Positions 13,828-21,595 of a stretch of 43,390 nt of DNA are shown one piece after another. Every line of letters starts with the position of its first letter. The stretch's first letter is position 1. Below the pieces are notes generated by a model. It ran no database searches and had not been told where the DNA came from. It saw only the letters and a program-made list of their open reading frames with translations. Made by a program: the position numbers and the translations under genes. This stretch comes from a virus, in the IMG/VR virus record IMGVR_UViG_3300046660_000171, positions 1 through 43,390 of that record; one strand, given 5' to 3'.

Positions 13828-14499
13828 ATGGGCGGCAAGGCATTGAAGACGAGATCGAAGGGTAACAAGGGCGCCGGCCGTCCTGAAAAACCATGTTCCA
13901 TCGACGGGTGCCAAGGTAATGCTCACCGGAGCGCCAAGGGGGCAAGAGGATATTGCGGCGCGCACTACTGGCGCCTTTCGAAACACGGCGACCCTCTCGG
14001 CGGAGGACCTTGCAGAGCAAAACCTGGAGAGCCGCAGCGCTTCATCCAGGAAGTAGCACTGCAGCACACTTCCGACGACTGCCTGATCTGGCCATTCGGG
14101 AAGAGCCGAGATGGCTACGGCATGGTCTTGATAGACGGCAAGAAGGTTGTTGCCTCCCGTTATGTCTGCGAACGCGCCCACGGCGCGCCTCCAACTCCCG
14201 AACACGAAGCCGCACACTCTTGCGGCAAAGGGCATCTCGGCTGCATCGCAGCGGGCCATCTTGACTGGAAGACGAGGGCCGATAACCAGGCAGACAGGTT
14301 GCTCCACGGAACCCATAGCCGAGGTGAGCGTAGCTACGGGGCCAAGCTGACCGAGGCCGACGTGCGCGAGATTAACAAGCTGAAGGGCGTTGAACGGCAA
14401 CGCAAACTGGCGGCGAGGTTCGGCGTCTCGCCTGCGACCGTCTCTCACATCCACAACGGCAGAATATGGGCTTGGCTATCACAAGGAGAAACGGCATGA
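13828..14499 (+). CDS. HNH homing-type endonuclease with C-terminal HTH
   Basis: 223 residues. The N-terminus has a Cys-rich region (PCSIDGCQGN, YCGAHYWRLSKHG). The core has CLIWPFGKSRDGYGMV, then EAAHSCGKGHLGCIAAGHLDWKT (HNH metal residues), followed by the C-terminal HTH (AKLTEADVREI, AARFGVSPATVSHIHNGRIW). This is the usual layout of phage HNH homing endonucleases, which cut a specific site and may spread themselves. It is inserted between the membrane protein and the next gene, with GAGG upstream. Confidence 0.85.
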   Translation: MGGKALKTRSKGNKGAGRPEKPCSIDGCQGNAHRSAKGARGYCGAHYWRLSKHGDPLGGGPCRAKPGEPQRFIQEVALQHTSDDCLIWPFGKSRDGYGMVLIDGKKVVASRYVCERAHGAPPTPEHEAAHSCGKGHLGCIAAGHLDWKTRADNQADRLLHGTHSRGERSYGAKLTEADVREINKLKGVERQRKLAARFGVSPATVSHIHNGRIWAWLSQGETA

Positions 14500-15137
14500 A
14501 GGCGGCAAAACTAAAGATTCGCAAGAACAGGAAAGCAGGCCGCCCGAGAAAGCAGAACGTCGAGCGCTACGCCAGTGGCGACATCAAGCGATCGGAAACC
14601 CAGCGCGAGGTAATGAGCGTCGCCATCGAGGCAAGGCGGCGTATCGACGGCTGGAGCGAGAAGGTGGCAGACGACACGGTCAAGAGCCCGTTCGCCGGTT
14701 ACACCCTCGGCCGCATCTTCCTCGATGGCAGGATCACCGAAGACCAGCGCAAGGCTGGCGACGAGTATGCCGAGATCATTAGCCGCTATCACCGTCTCAC
14801 CGGCATTCCGTTCCCGAGCGCCAGAGCGCAATCGCTATTCAGCGTCAAAGGCCATGACGGCGAACAGTCGGAGAGCGTCACCACAAAGGCCCGCAACGCC
14901 TCGAACGCGATGATGGAGGTTATCGGCGTCCTGCTACGCTGCGATGACGGCCCGCAGGTTCGTGCGCTCGTTCATAATCTCACGGTTATGGATTACGAAC
15001 ACCTCCGAGGAATGGGCGAACAGCAAATGTTGTGGCTGAGACGTGGTTTGACGGCATTGGCGCGGCGGAAGGACTTGCGTCAAGTAGGCAAATCAGATAA
15101 CCGTTGGGATATTAAATCATCAGAGATGTCTGCATAG
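14496..15137 (+). CDS. Phage protein with AT-hook-like N-terminus, 213 aa, end of the early right operon
   Basis: The ATG at 14496 has AAGGAG upstream. The N-terminal RKNRKAGRPRKQNVERY contains a GRPRK AT-hook-like element. Central parts (AGYTLGRIFLDGRITEDQRKAGDEYAEII) recur in Rhizobiales prophage proteins near the start of late genes. The last part is helical. The position before the terminator and structural genes makes a late regulator or antiterminator plausible, but no motif shows it. Confidence 0.7.
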   Translation: MKAAKLKIRKNRKAGRPRKQNVERYASGDIKRSETQREVMSVAIEARRRIDGWSEKVADDTVKSPFAGYTLGRIFLDGRITEDQRKAGDEYAEIISRYHRLTGIPFPSARAQSLFSVKGHDGEQSESVTTKARNASNAMMEVIGVLLRCDDGPQVRALVHNLTVMDYEHLRGMGEQQMLWLRRGLTALARRKDLRQVGKSDNRWDIKSSEMSA

Positions 15138-15138
15138 A

Positions 15139-15175
15139 ACCCGCCGCGCCTCTCAACGATGCGCATCAGGTGGGT
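15139..15175 (+). ncRNA. Structured RNA hairpin, copy A (conserved loop)
   Basis: ACCCGCC (15139-15145) pairs with GGTGGGT (15169-15175), and an inner GCGC/GCGC stem closes the loop CTCTCAACGAT (15150-15160). The same loop and a compensated stem occur at 30638-30675, both followed by CACTTAT. Just after the last early-right gene, further inverted repeats lead to the terminator at 15300. Function unknown; a cis-acting regulatory RNA is likely. Confidence 0.6.
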
Positions 15176-15299
15176 CACTTATCGGGAAGGCATCATCGTC
15201 TAGTCCGAGGCAAACGTCTCACTGAGCCAAAGGGCAAAATGACGCTCTGGTCCGAAGAGGGTGAGACTACCTTCGGGTCCTTCCCGTACCCATCACCTA
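15176..15299 (+). other. Structured non-coding leader between copy A and the terminator
   Basis: I see no gene. The segment has two inverted repeats: GTCTCAC (near 15212) with GTGAGAC (near 15260), and GGTCCGAAG (near 15250) with CTTCGGGTCC (near 15272), consistent with a folded leader before the late operon. Confidence 0.45.
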
Positions 15300-15329
15300 G
15301 CCCGCCAGGTTCGCCTCGGCGGGCGTTTT
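15300..15329 (+). terminator. Intrinsic terminator before the late genes
   Basis: GCCCGCC (15300-15306) and GGCGGGC (15318-15324) form a perfect 7-bp stem followed by GTTTTC. It separates the early right operon and the structured element from the late genes, so late expression needs either read-through (antitermination) or a separate promoter, and I find no obvious promoter between here and 15344. Confidence 0.75.
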
Positions 15330-15343
15330 CGTTGGAGAACACC

Positions 15344-15538
15344 ATGGACATGGATCTCACCCAGATGGCGCAAGGCCAAGGCGTATCGCCCCTTGCAACC
15401 GTCGACGAGCACGCCCTTCTCAACGAGTTCAAGATGGCGGCACAGTCGCTCATCGAGATCTGGAGCGAGGGGGAACAGACCGATTACCCAGAGGAATTGC
15501 AGAAGCATATCGATTGGTTCAAGGAGTTGCTCGCTTGA
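15344..15538 (+). CDS. Small acidic protein, 64 aa
   Basis: The ATG at 15344 has GGAG upstream, directly after the terminator. The protein begins MDMDLTQMAQG, contains a VDEHALLNEFKMAAQSLIEIW helix, and ends KHIDWFKELLA. It is coupled to the next gene by a TTGA overlap. No recognised family. Confidence 0.7.
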   Translation: MDMDLTQMAQGQGVSPLATVDEHALLNEFKMAAQSLIEIWSEGEQTDYPEELQKHIDWFKELLA

Positions 15539-15681
15539 AAGCCATGATCGTTTGGCAGCGCTGGTTTGCATGGCATCCGGTCAAGATCCACGGGCGTTGG
15601 CGCTGGCTGACCTATGTTGCGCGCGACCAGTACGCCAATAAGCCTGCTCGATACAATTACGGCAAGCTTCTAAAGCCATGA
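15535..15681 (+). CDS. Tiny basic protein, 48 aa
   Basis: TTG start at 15535 overlapping the previous stop (CTTGA) with AGGAG upstream; an ATG at 15544 is possible. The peptide is aromatic and basic (WQRWFAWHPVKIHGRWRWLTYV, ending YNYGKLLKP), a pattern I know from small Rhizobiales phage proteins. Its stop shares bases with the following ATG. Confidence 0.65.
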   Translation: MKAMIVWQRWFAWHPVKIHGRWRWLTYVARDQYANKPARYNYGKLLKP

Positions 15682-15836
15682 CCTTCTGGCAACGCTACCG
15701 TCGCGGCATCCTATGGCTTGCAGTCGTCGCTGGTGCTTTCGCGCTGGCGTTTTGGCTGTCTTCGTGTGCGAATTATCAGCCTCCTTGCCCAGATTGCTGG
15801 CTCGCAGTGCCTAAAACACAACCTGCCAAGTTGTAG
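15678..15836 (+). CDS. Small lipoprotein-like membrane protein, 52 aa
   Basis: The ATG overlaps the previous stop (ATGA). A membrane segment (GILWLAVVAGAFALAFWL) ends at LSSC, which resembles a lipobox, followed by a short Cys-rich tail (PPCPDC). A short phage lipoprotein could anchor to the membrane. Function unknown. Confidence 0.65.
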   Translation: MTFWQRYRRGILWLAVVAGAFALAFWLSSCANYQPPCPDCWLAVPKTQPAKL

Positions 15837-15894
15837 CGCAGCGCCTAAAATGGTCTCGGTGACGGGGCCAGTACCAACGTGAGGTAGAAAAGCC

Positions 15895-16098
15895 ATGGTT
15901 GAAGGTCTCATCGGTCTGCTTATCACGATCCTGATTGTTGCGTTCATCGCCGGTCTGGTCGTCTTCCTCATCCGTCGCGCTCCCTTCATCGAAGAGCCGT
16001 TCAAGTCATGGGCCGAATACCTCGTCATCGTGATTGCGGTAGTCATCATCATCCTCCGCGCATTGCCGCTGATAGGCGTGAGCACCGGGCATCTCTAA
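15895..16098 (+). CDS. Two-helix small membrane protein (Thivi_2564-like)
   Basis: 67 residues with GAGGTAG upstream of the ATG. Two hydrophobic helices (LIGLLITILIVAFIAGLVVFL and YLVIVIAVVIIILRALPLI) with PFIEEPFKSW between them resemble the small membrane family often called Thivi_2564. Such proteins occur near phage structural genes and can be holin-like, but a holin candidate with a clear cassette is at 36163. Confidence 0.7.
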   Translation: MVEGLIGLLITILIVAFIAGLVVFLIRRAPFIEEPFKSWAEYLVIVIAVVIIILRALPLIGVSTGHL

Positions 16099-16116
16099 AG
16101 CAAAGGATAGCCGGAT

Positions 16117-16380
16117 ATGGCAACGGACCTTTCAAACCGATCCAACAACGTCGTCGACCCAGCATCGAACGCTGTTGCGGTAACGCCAAATGACAGTACG
16201 GACCTGACATATACCTCCAGGTCGATCTTCGTCGGCGGTGCAGGCAACCTGGCTGTGATTATGGCCGGCGGGCAGACAATCACGTTCACTGGCGTCCAGG
16301 CCGGCGCTGTTATCCCCATCCGCGCATCTCGCGTCATGGCGACCAACACGACAGCGACCAGCATTGTGGCGTTGTGGTAG
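16117..16380 (+). CDS. Spike base protein-like (RCAP_Rcc01079 family)
   Basis: 87 residues. AVTPNDSTDLTYTSRSIFVGG, NLAVIMAGGQTITF and IPIRASRVMATNTTATSIVAL match the short beta-rich family named after RCAP_Rcc01079, linked to the base of receptor-binding spikes in gene transfer agents and alphaproteobacterial phages. Here it sits just before the terminase genes, away from the tail genes. The start has an AAAGGATAG ribosome site. Confidence 0.75.
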   Translation: MATDLSNRSNNVVDPASNAVAVTPNDSTDLTYTSRSIFVGGAGNLAVIMAGGQTITFTGVQAGAVIPIRASRVMATNTTATSIVALW

Positions 16381-16387
16381 GCCAGTC

Positions 16388-16771
16388 ATGAGTGACGGTG
16401 AAGCTACACCGAAGAAACAAGGTCTCGTTCCAGCATGGGGCCCAGGCCAGAGCGGCAACCCGAATGGCAGGCCCAAGGGCGCTCGCAACAAGCTCGGTGA
16501 ACAGTTCCTCGAAGACCTTTACGCAGACTGGCAGGCTAACGGCGTCGAAACCCTTCAGCGGGTCAGAGACGAGAAGCCGGACCAATATCTCAAGGTCGTC
16601 GCCTCGATCCTGCCGAAGGATCTGAATGTCAACATCAACCAGATGGACGATTTGACGGATGAGCAACTTGTCCAGCGCATCCGCTCTCTTGATGCAGCAA
16701 TCCGACCTTTCCTTGATTCTCAAGGAGCAAGCGAGCCTGTTGTCGGAGCTGGATCGAAGACGGCGCACTAA
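16388..16771 (+). CDS. Small terminase subunit candidate (DUF5681)
   Basis: 127 residues. GPGQSGNPNGRPKGARNKLGEQFLEDL near the N-terminus is the DUF5681 signature (an Asn/Gly/Arg-rich DNA-binding-like segment). Proteins with this domain often sit before large terminases and are taken to be the small, DNA-recognising subunit. Its last 113 bases overlap the large terminase gene. Confidence 0.75.
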   Translation: MSDGEATPKKQGLVPAWGPGQSGNPNGRPKGARNKLGEQFLEDLYADWQANGVETLQRVRDEKPDQYLKVVASILPKDLNVNINQMDDLTDEQLVQRIRSLDAAIRPFLDSQGASEPVVGAGSKTAH

Positions 16772-18116
16772 TCGCCTCCAGGCGTATCGTCCATACGCAA
16801 AGCAGCATGAATTCCACACAGCCGGCGCTCTCTTCCGTGAGCGGTTGTTCATGGCTGGCAACCAGCTCGGCAAGACGCTGGGCGGTGCTGCTGAAGCTTC
16901 GATGCATCTGACTGGCAAGTACGATCTGTACCGAGGCCCGAACGGAGAACCTTGGGAAGGCAAGCGCTTCTCCAAGCCGATCGTCATGCTGGCCGGGTCT
17001 GAATCATACGAACTGACACGTGATGGCGTCCAGCGCCTCCTGGTCGGGCCTCCGATGAGCGAAGAGGAATGGGGAACCGGTTATATCCCCAAGGTCGACA
17101 TCATCGCCACGACGCGCCGCTCCGGTGTTTCAGGCGCTCTCGATACGGTCACGGTTCGACATGTCTCGGGGGGAGCATCAACGCTTCTATTCAAGGCTTA
17201 TGAGCAGGGCCGCGGCAAATGGCAGGCAAACACGGTTGATTTCGTCTGGTTCGACGAAGAGCCTCCGGAAGATGTCTATTTCGAGGGGATTACCAGAACC
17301 AACGCGACAGGCGGCTCGATCGCCGTAACGTTCACGCCTCTCAAGGGCATGAGCACGGTTGTTGCTCGCTACATCCTGGAGAAGTCTCCAGACCGCGAAG
17401 TCATCACGATGACGATCGACGACGCGGACCATTACACGCCGGCAGAACGGCAGAGGATCATCGACAGTTACCCGCCGCATGAGCGGGAAGCCAGAACGAA
17501 AGGTATTCCGTCTCTAGGCTCTGGCCGCATCTTCCCGGTTCCCGAGGAAGACATCACGGTCACGCCATTCGCCATTCCGAAGCATTGGGTGCAGATCGCC
17601 GGCATTGACTTCGGCTGGGATCACCCGACCGCAGCGGCTTGTCTGGCATGGGATCGAGACAGTGACATCATCTACGTCACGAAGGTCTACCGCAAGCGTG
17701 AGGCTCCGGTTCATACACACGCTGCGGCTCTGAAGCCTTGGGGCGCATGGTTGCCGTGGTCATGGCCGCACGACGGCAACAACGATCACGCAGCCGGTGA
17801 GAACCTGGCGTCGCAGTACAAAGGTCAGGGGATGCCGTTCCTTCAAGAGCGGGCCACGTTCGACGACGGCAGCAACAGTGTTGAGGCCGGACTGATGGAC
17901 ATGCTTGATCGCATGGTGACAGGCCGGTGGAAGGTTTTCTCGACCTGCACCGAATGGTTTGAGGAATTTCGCCTCTACCACCGCAAGGACGGCAAGGTCG
18001 TCAAAGAGCGTGACGATACGATTTCCGCATCCCGATACGCGCTGATGATGAAGCGGTTCGCCGAACATGAAATGGGATTCAAGATGCCAATCAGCCGCAA
18101 TAAGGGAATAGTCTGA
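16659..18116 (+). CDS. terL: Terminase large subunit
   Basis: 485 residues. Walker A is GNQLGKT (67-73) and Walker B FVWFDEE (195-201). The C-terminal nuclease part opens with IAGIDFGWDHPTA, whose Asp is a metal ligand. The protein packages DNA into proheads, cutting concatemers. The start is uncertain: the ATG at 16659 has a weak ribosome site and overlaps the small subunit, so a later start is possible. The family is P22/Sf6-like in length and order. Confidence 0.93.
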   Translation: MSNLSSASALLMQQSDLSLILKEQASLLSELDRRRRTNRLQAYRPYAKQHEFHTAGALFRERLFMAGNQLGKTLGGAAEASMHLTGKYDLYRGPNGEPWEGKRFSKPIVMLAGSESYELTRDGVQRLLVGPPMSEEEWGTGYIPKVDIIATTRRSGVSGALDTVTVRHVSGGASTLLFKAYEQGRGKWQANTVDFVWFDEEPPEDVYFEGITRTNATGGSIAVTFTPLKGMSTVVARYILEKSPDREVITMTIDDADHYTPAERQRIIDSYPPHEREARTKGIPSLGSGRIFPVPEEDITVTPFAIPKHWVQIAGIDFGWDHPTAAACLAWDRDSDIIYVTKVYRKREAPVHTHAAALKPWGAWLPWSWPHDGNNDHAAGENLASQYKGQGMPFLQERATFDDGSNSVEAGLMDMLDRMVTGRWKVFSTCTEWFEEFRLYHRKDGKVVKERDDTISASRYALMMKRFAEHEMGFKMPISRNKGIV

Positions 18117-20324
18117 ATGGCAGCACGGCGCGCAAAGAAGATCGATGAGGTCGATCTCAAGGCCCTCATTGCTTCCGAGATCAGCGATGCAGAGACGTTC
18201 GTCTCCACCGAAGTCGTGGAAGAGCGCGTCCGTGCGATCAACTACTACAACGGCGAAATGCCGGATACCCCGCATCAGGTTGGATGGAGCCAGTTCAAGA
18301 GCCGTGACGTTGCCGACGTGATCGGCTGGGTTCTTCCCGGCATCATCCGCGTGTTCACGGCGTCCGATCGCATCGTCGACTATGAGCCGACAAAGCCCGG
18401 TGATGAAGAGTTCACCGATCAGGCATCGGACTATGCCAATTACGTCTTCTGGAAGGACAATGACGGCTACCGCATTATGTGGGACGCCACGCATGACAGT
18501 CTTCTCCAGGCTGACGGCGTCGTAAAGACCTATTGGGACGACAGCGAGGAATGCGAATACTCCGTTCATAGCGGGCTCGACGACCAGAGCATGGCCATGC
18601 TGCTCGAAGATCCCGACGTCGAGATCGTCTCGCAGAAGGAAGGCGAGCCCTATACGGACATGGACCCTGAGACGGGCCAACCGGTCACGATCCCGCTCTA
18701 CGACGTCAAGGTCAAGCACGTCACCTCCAAGGGCCGTCTGGTCATGGAGACGGTCGAGCCTGAGAACTTCCTCAAGGATCGCGAGTCGATCACCATCGAG
18801 GGCGCGCGCTTCGTCTGCCACCGTGATCCGCACGTCACCCGCTCCAAGCTTATCGAGATGGGCTTTGACAAGGAGATCGTGGAAGGTCTGCCGCGGTATA
18901 ACTTCTCGTCCTCTCGCCTGTCGCCAGAGGCCAATGCTCGCGATCCCTACCAGTTCGGCAATGCCAACGGTGATCCGTCCATGGATCGCATCGAGCTTTA
19001 TGAATGCTACATCAAGGCGGATGTGAATGGCGACGGCATCGCAGAAACGGTACTGGCTTATTATGCTGGCGCTTCTGGTGCTGGTGAACTTCTTGATTGG
19101 GAAGTGTGGGACGACGATCTCCCCTTTACGCAGATTCCTTGCGAGCCTGTGCCGCATCGCTTTACGTCGCGTTCTCTGGCTGGCGACGTCATGGACATTC
19201 AGCAGATCAAGACGGCGGTAGGGCGATCGCTGCTCAACAACGCCTATCAGGTCAACAACCCGCAGAAGGATATAGAGGCCGGCAGCGTCATTAACATGGA
19301 CGAGCTGGTCAACCCGAGCGTCGGCGGGGTTATTCTCCGCAAGCCTGGATCACAGCCGATTGGCTATACGGTCACGCCGTCAATCCAGCAGGACGCGCTC
19401 GCTACCCTCGGATTCATGGACCAGGTCATCGAGATGCGTACGGGTGTTTCCCGCGCAACGATGGCTCTTGATCCAGAGACGCTGCAGAACCAGACGGCGA
19501 CGGCCAACCAGAACCAGCATGACAGCGCCTATTCGCAGGTGGAGCTGATCGCCCGCAACCAGGCAGAATTGGGCTGGAAGAAGGTCTTCGCCAAGGTTCT
19601 GCGCCTGATCGTCAAGCATCAGGACCGCCCGCGCATGATCCGGCTGCGCGACAAGTGGGTGGAGATGGACCCGCGCCAGTGGAACGCCACGATGGACGCG
19701 CAGATCAACGTTGGTCTTGGCACTGGTTCACGCGACCGTGACATGGCGATGCTGAACAACATTCTGACAAGCCAGATCGCGATTACCGATCGCTTCCAGG
19801 GTTCAGGACTTGCCGACAAGGCAATCGAGATGATGCCGAAGATCAGGAAGACCCTGGTCAAGATCGTCGAGGCCGCTGGCATCAAGAATGCGGATTCGTT
19901 CTATCCGGATATCGAAGAAGCGGATCTCGAGCAGATCAAGCAGATGGCCGCAGAGATGGCCAAGCAGCCGCCGCCAGAGGTTCAGGTGCAGCAGGCCAAG
20001 CTCCAGGCCGACATGCAGAAGTCTCAGGCCGAATTGCAGATCAAGCAGCAGGATCAACAGTCCACGCTCCAGATGACCGCGATGCAGAATGAAGCGAATA
20101 TGCAGCTTGAGCGCGAGAAAATGCAGCAAGATGCGCAAATGCAGATGCAGAAGATGCAGATGGAGTTCCAGTTGAAGCAGGAGCAGTTCATCGCTGAGAT
20201 CAACCTCAAGCGTGAACAGCTCATCGCGGAATTGCAGTTGAAGCGAGAACTGGCTGAGATGGGGCAGAAGAACGGTAACGCTCAGGTCTCATCTGATGTC
20301 AGAACCGGTGGAGAACCGGGCTGA
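18117..20324 (+). CDS. Portal protein
   Basis: 735 residues, starting immediately after the terminase stop with AAGGGA upstream. The length and the N-terminal region (VRAINYYNGEMPDTP, SRDVADVIGWVLPGIIRVFTASDRIVDYEP) fit the P22-like portal family, which makes the dodecameric DNA entry and exit ring. The last 110 residues are an extended Gln/Met/Leu-rich coiled coil (repeated QMQMQKMQMEFQLKQEQ), longer than in many portals and probably the barrel or crown. Confidence 0.9.
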   Translation: MAARRAKKIDEVDLKALIASEISDAETFVSTEVVEERVRAINYYNGEMPDTPHQVGWSQFKSRDVADVIGWVLPGIIRVFTASDRIVDYEPTKPGDEEFTDQASDYANYVFWKDNDGYRIMWDATHDSLLQADGVVKTYWDDSEECEYSVHSGLDDQSMAMLLEDPDVEIVSQKEGEPYTDMDPETGQPVTIPLYDVKVKHVTSKGRLVMETVEPENFLKDRESITIEGARFVCHRDPHVTRSKLIEMGFDKEIVEGLPRYNFSSSRLSPEANARDPYQFGNANGDPSMDRIELYECYIKADVNGDGIAETVLAYYAGASGAGELLDWEVWDDDLPFTQIPCEPVPHRFTSRSLAGDVMDIQQIKTAVGRSLLNNAYQVNNPQKDIEAGSVINMDELVNPSVGGVILRKPGSQPIGYTVTPSIQQDALATLGFMDQVIEMRTGVSRATMALDPETLQNQTATANQNQHDSAYSQVELIARNQAELGWKKVFAKVLRLIVKHQDRPRMIRLRDKWVEMDPRQWNATMDAQINVGLGTGSRDRDMAMLNNILTSQIAITDRFQGSGLADKAIEMMPKIRKTLVKIVEAAGIKNADSFYPDIEEADLEQIKQMAAEMAKQPPPEVQVQQAKLQADMQKSQAELQIKQQDQQSTLQMTAMQNEANMQLEREKMQQDAQMQMQKMQMEFQLKQEQFIAEINLKREQLIAELQLKRELAEMGQKNGNAQVSSDVRTGGEPG

Positions 20325-20560
20325 TGGACAAGGAATTCCTCGCCAAAGAGGCCGAGCGCCTCGCCAAAGATCCGGTGTTCCTCGAAGTGCTGGCTCGCAT
20401 CCGTAAATCAGCAGTCGAGCAGCTCATCACCACGAGCGCCGATGACAAGACACTCATTCTCACCCTGCAGGCGTTCGCCAAGGTTTGCGACGTCTTCCCG
20501 GCCGAGATGCAGGCGATGATCCAATCGTCTCAAGAGCGGCGTGCCTTCAAGGCCGTCTAA
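20324..20560 (+). CDS. Small helical protein after portal, 78 aa
   Basis: The ATG shares a base with the portal stop. It is entirely helical (EFLAKEAERLAKDPVFLEVLARIRK, DKTLILTLQAFAKVCDVFP). It lies between portal and scaffold genes, so it may be a head-assembly accessory protein, but I do not recognise it. Confidence 0.72.
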   Translation: MDKEFLAKEAERLAKDPVFLEVLARIRKSAVEQLITTSADDKTLILTLQAFAKVCDVFPAEMQAMIQSSQERRAFKAV

Positions 20561-20581
20561 GCCAAACCAAGGAACATACCT

Positions 20582-21583
20582 ATGCCTGATACGACAGCCC
20601 CTAGCGGGTCCGTAGACGCATCCCCTGTGTCGATGTCTTTCGACGAGGGTGTAAGTGCCATTGAGAATCTTCTTGGAGACATCCCGGAAACGGACAGTGT
20701 CGAAGATGCAAAGGCAAAACCGGCAGCCGAAGTCACTGATGCGCCCGAAGGCGACGAAGACGACGCACTGTTGTCGGCACTTGACGATGGAAATGAGGGT
20801 GAGACTGAGGTTACGGAGCCCGTTGCCCCGGCGGCCATTCCAGACACCGCGACGGTGACACTGGAAGACGGCACGACGATAAGCATCGCCGATCTCAAGA
20901 CCAACCACATGTTCCAGCGTGTTTTCACCAAGAAAACTGAGGAACTGAAGGCAGAGCGCGTTGCCCTGCACGAGGAACATCAGCGGAAGGTGAGCGAAGC
21001 GGAAAACGAAATCCGCCAGAAGCGCGAACAAATCCTGGAAAACTGGCATCTGATCGTTCCGAAAGAGCCGGTCTATGACCCCAATGACCCTGTTGGGTAC
21101 ATCGAGGACATGGCCCACTATCAGGACCGCATGAAGATGCTGAACTCCCTGTGGCAGCAAAAGCAGCAGGAAGAGCAGAAGACCACTGAACAGCGAGAAG
21201 CCGAGCAGGCCGAATTCCTGGCCACGCAGAGACAATTGCTCGTTCAGAAGCTCCCGCATCTCAAGGATGACGGGAAGCGGGAAGCCTTCAAGAAGGACAT
21301 CTCAGAAATCGGCGGCAAGATCTACGGCGTCACCCCGGAAGAGGTGGGCCAGATCGGAGACGCTCGATACATGCAGATCCTTCACGACGCGATTGCCTAT
21401 CAGAAGCTGAAAGCCAAAGCCGCAACTGTTCAAAAGCAGGTGGTGGCAAAGCCGAAGCTGGTGCAGCAGCAGCGCATGGCCCCGCAGACTGTCCAGGAAA
21501 GAGACCGCCAAGGCCGTTTCGAGAGCCTTCGCAAGTCCGGCAGCATCGACGCTGCCGCCCGAGCAATCGAAGCCCTCCTCTAA
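20582..21583 (+). CDS. Scaffolding protein candidate
   Basis: 333 residues with AAGGAACATACC upstream. The N-terminal third is strongly acidic and low-complexity; the rest is a coiled coil of Lys/Gln/Glu (KKTEELKAERVALHEEHQRK, NSLWQQKQQEEQKTTEQREA). The basic C-terminus ends with QGRFESLRKSGSIDAAARAIEALL. This composition and the position just before the capsid gene are those of a podoviral scaffold. Assignment is by position and composition. Confidence 0.78.
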   Translation: MPDTTAPSGSVDASPVSMSFDEGVSAIENLLGDIPETDSVEDAKAKPAAEVTDAPEGDEDDALLSALDDGNEGETEVTEPVAPAAIPDTATVTLEDGTTISIADLKTNHMFQRVFTKKTEELKAERVALHEEHQRKVSEAENEIRQKREQILENWHLIVPKEPVYDPNDPVGYIEDMAHYQDRMKMLNSLWQQKQQEEQKTTEQREAEQAEFLATQRQLLVQKLPHLKDDGKREAFKKDISEIGGKIYGVTPEEVGQIGDARYMQILHDAIAYQKLKAKAATVQKQVVAKPKLVQQQRMAPQTVQERDRQGRFESLRKSGSIDAAARAIEALL

Positions 21584-21595
21584 GGAACACAGCCA

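Noticed and set aside
15139-15340. Second attachment or cos site
   Set aside because: The repeat with 30638 is a hairpin pair, not identical direct repeats, and no nicking signature can be seen.
17760-19157. Minus-strand frame of 465 codons opposite terL and portal
   Set aside because: Low-complexity Arg/Leu/His/Val-rich, opposite to two certain genes; produced by GC bias at third positions.
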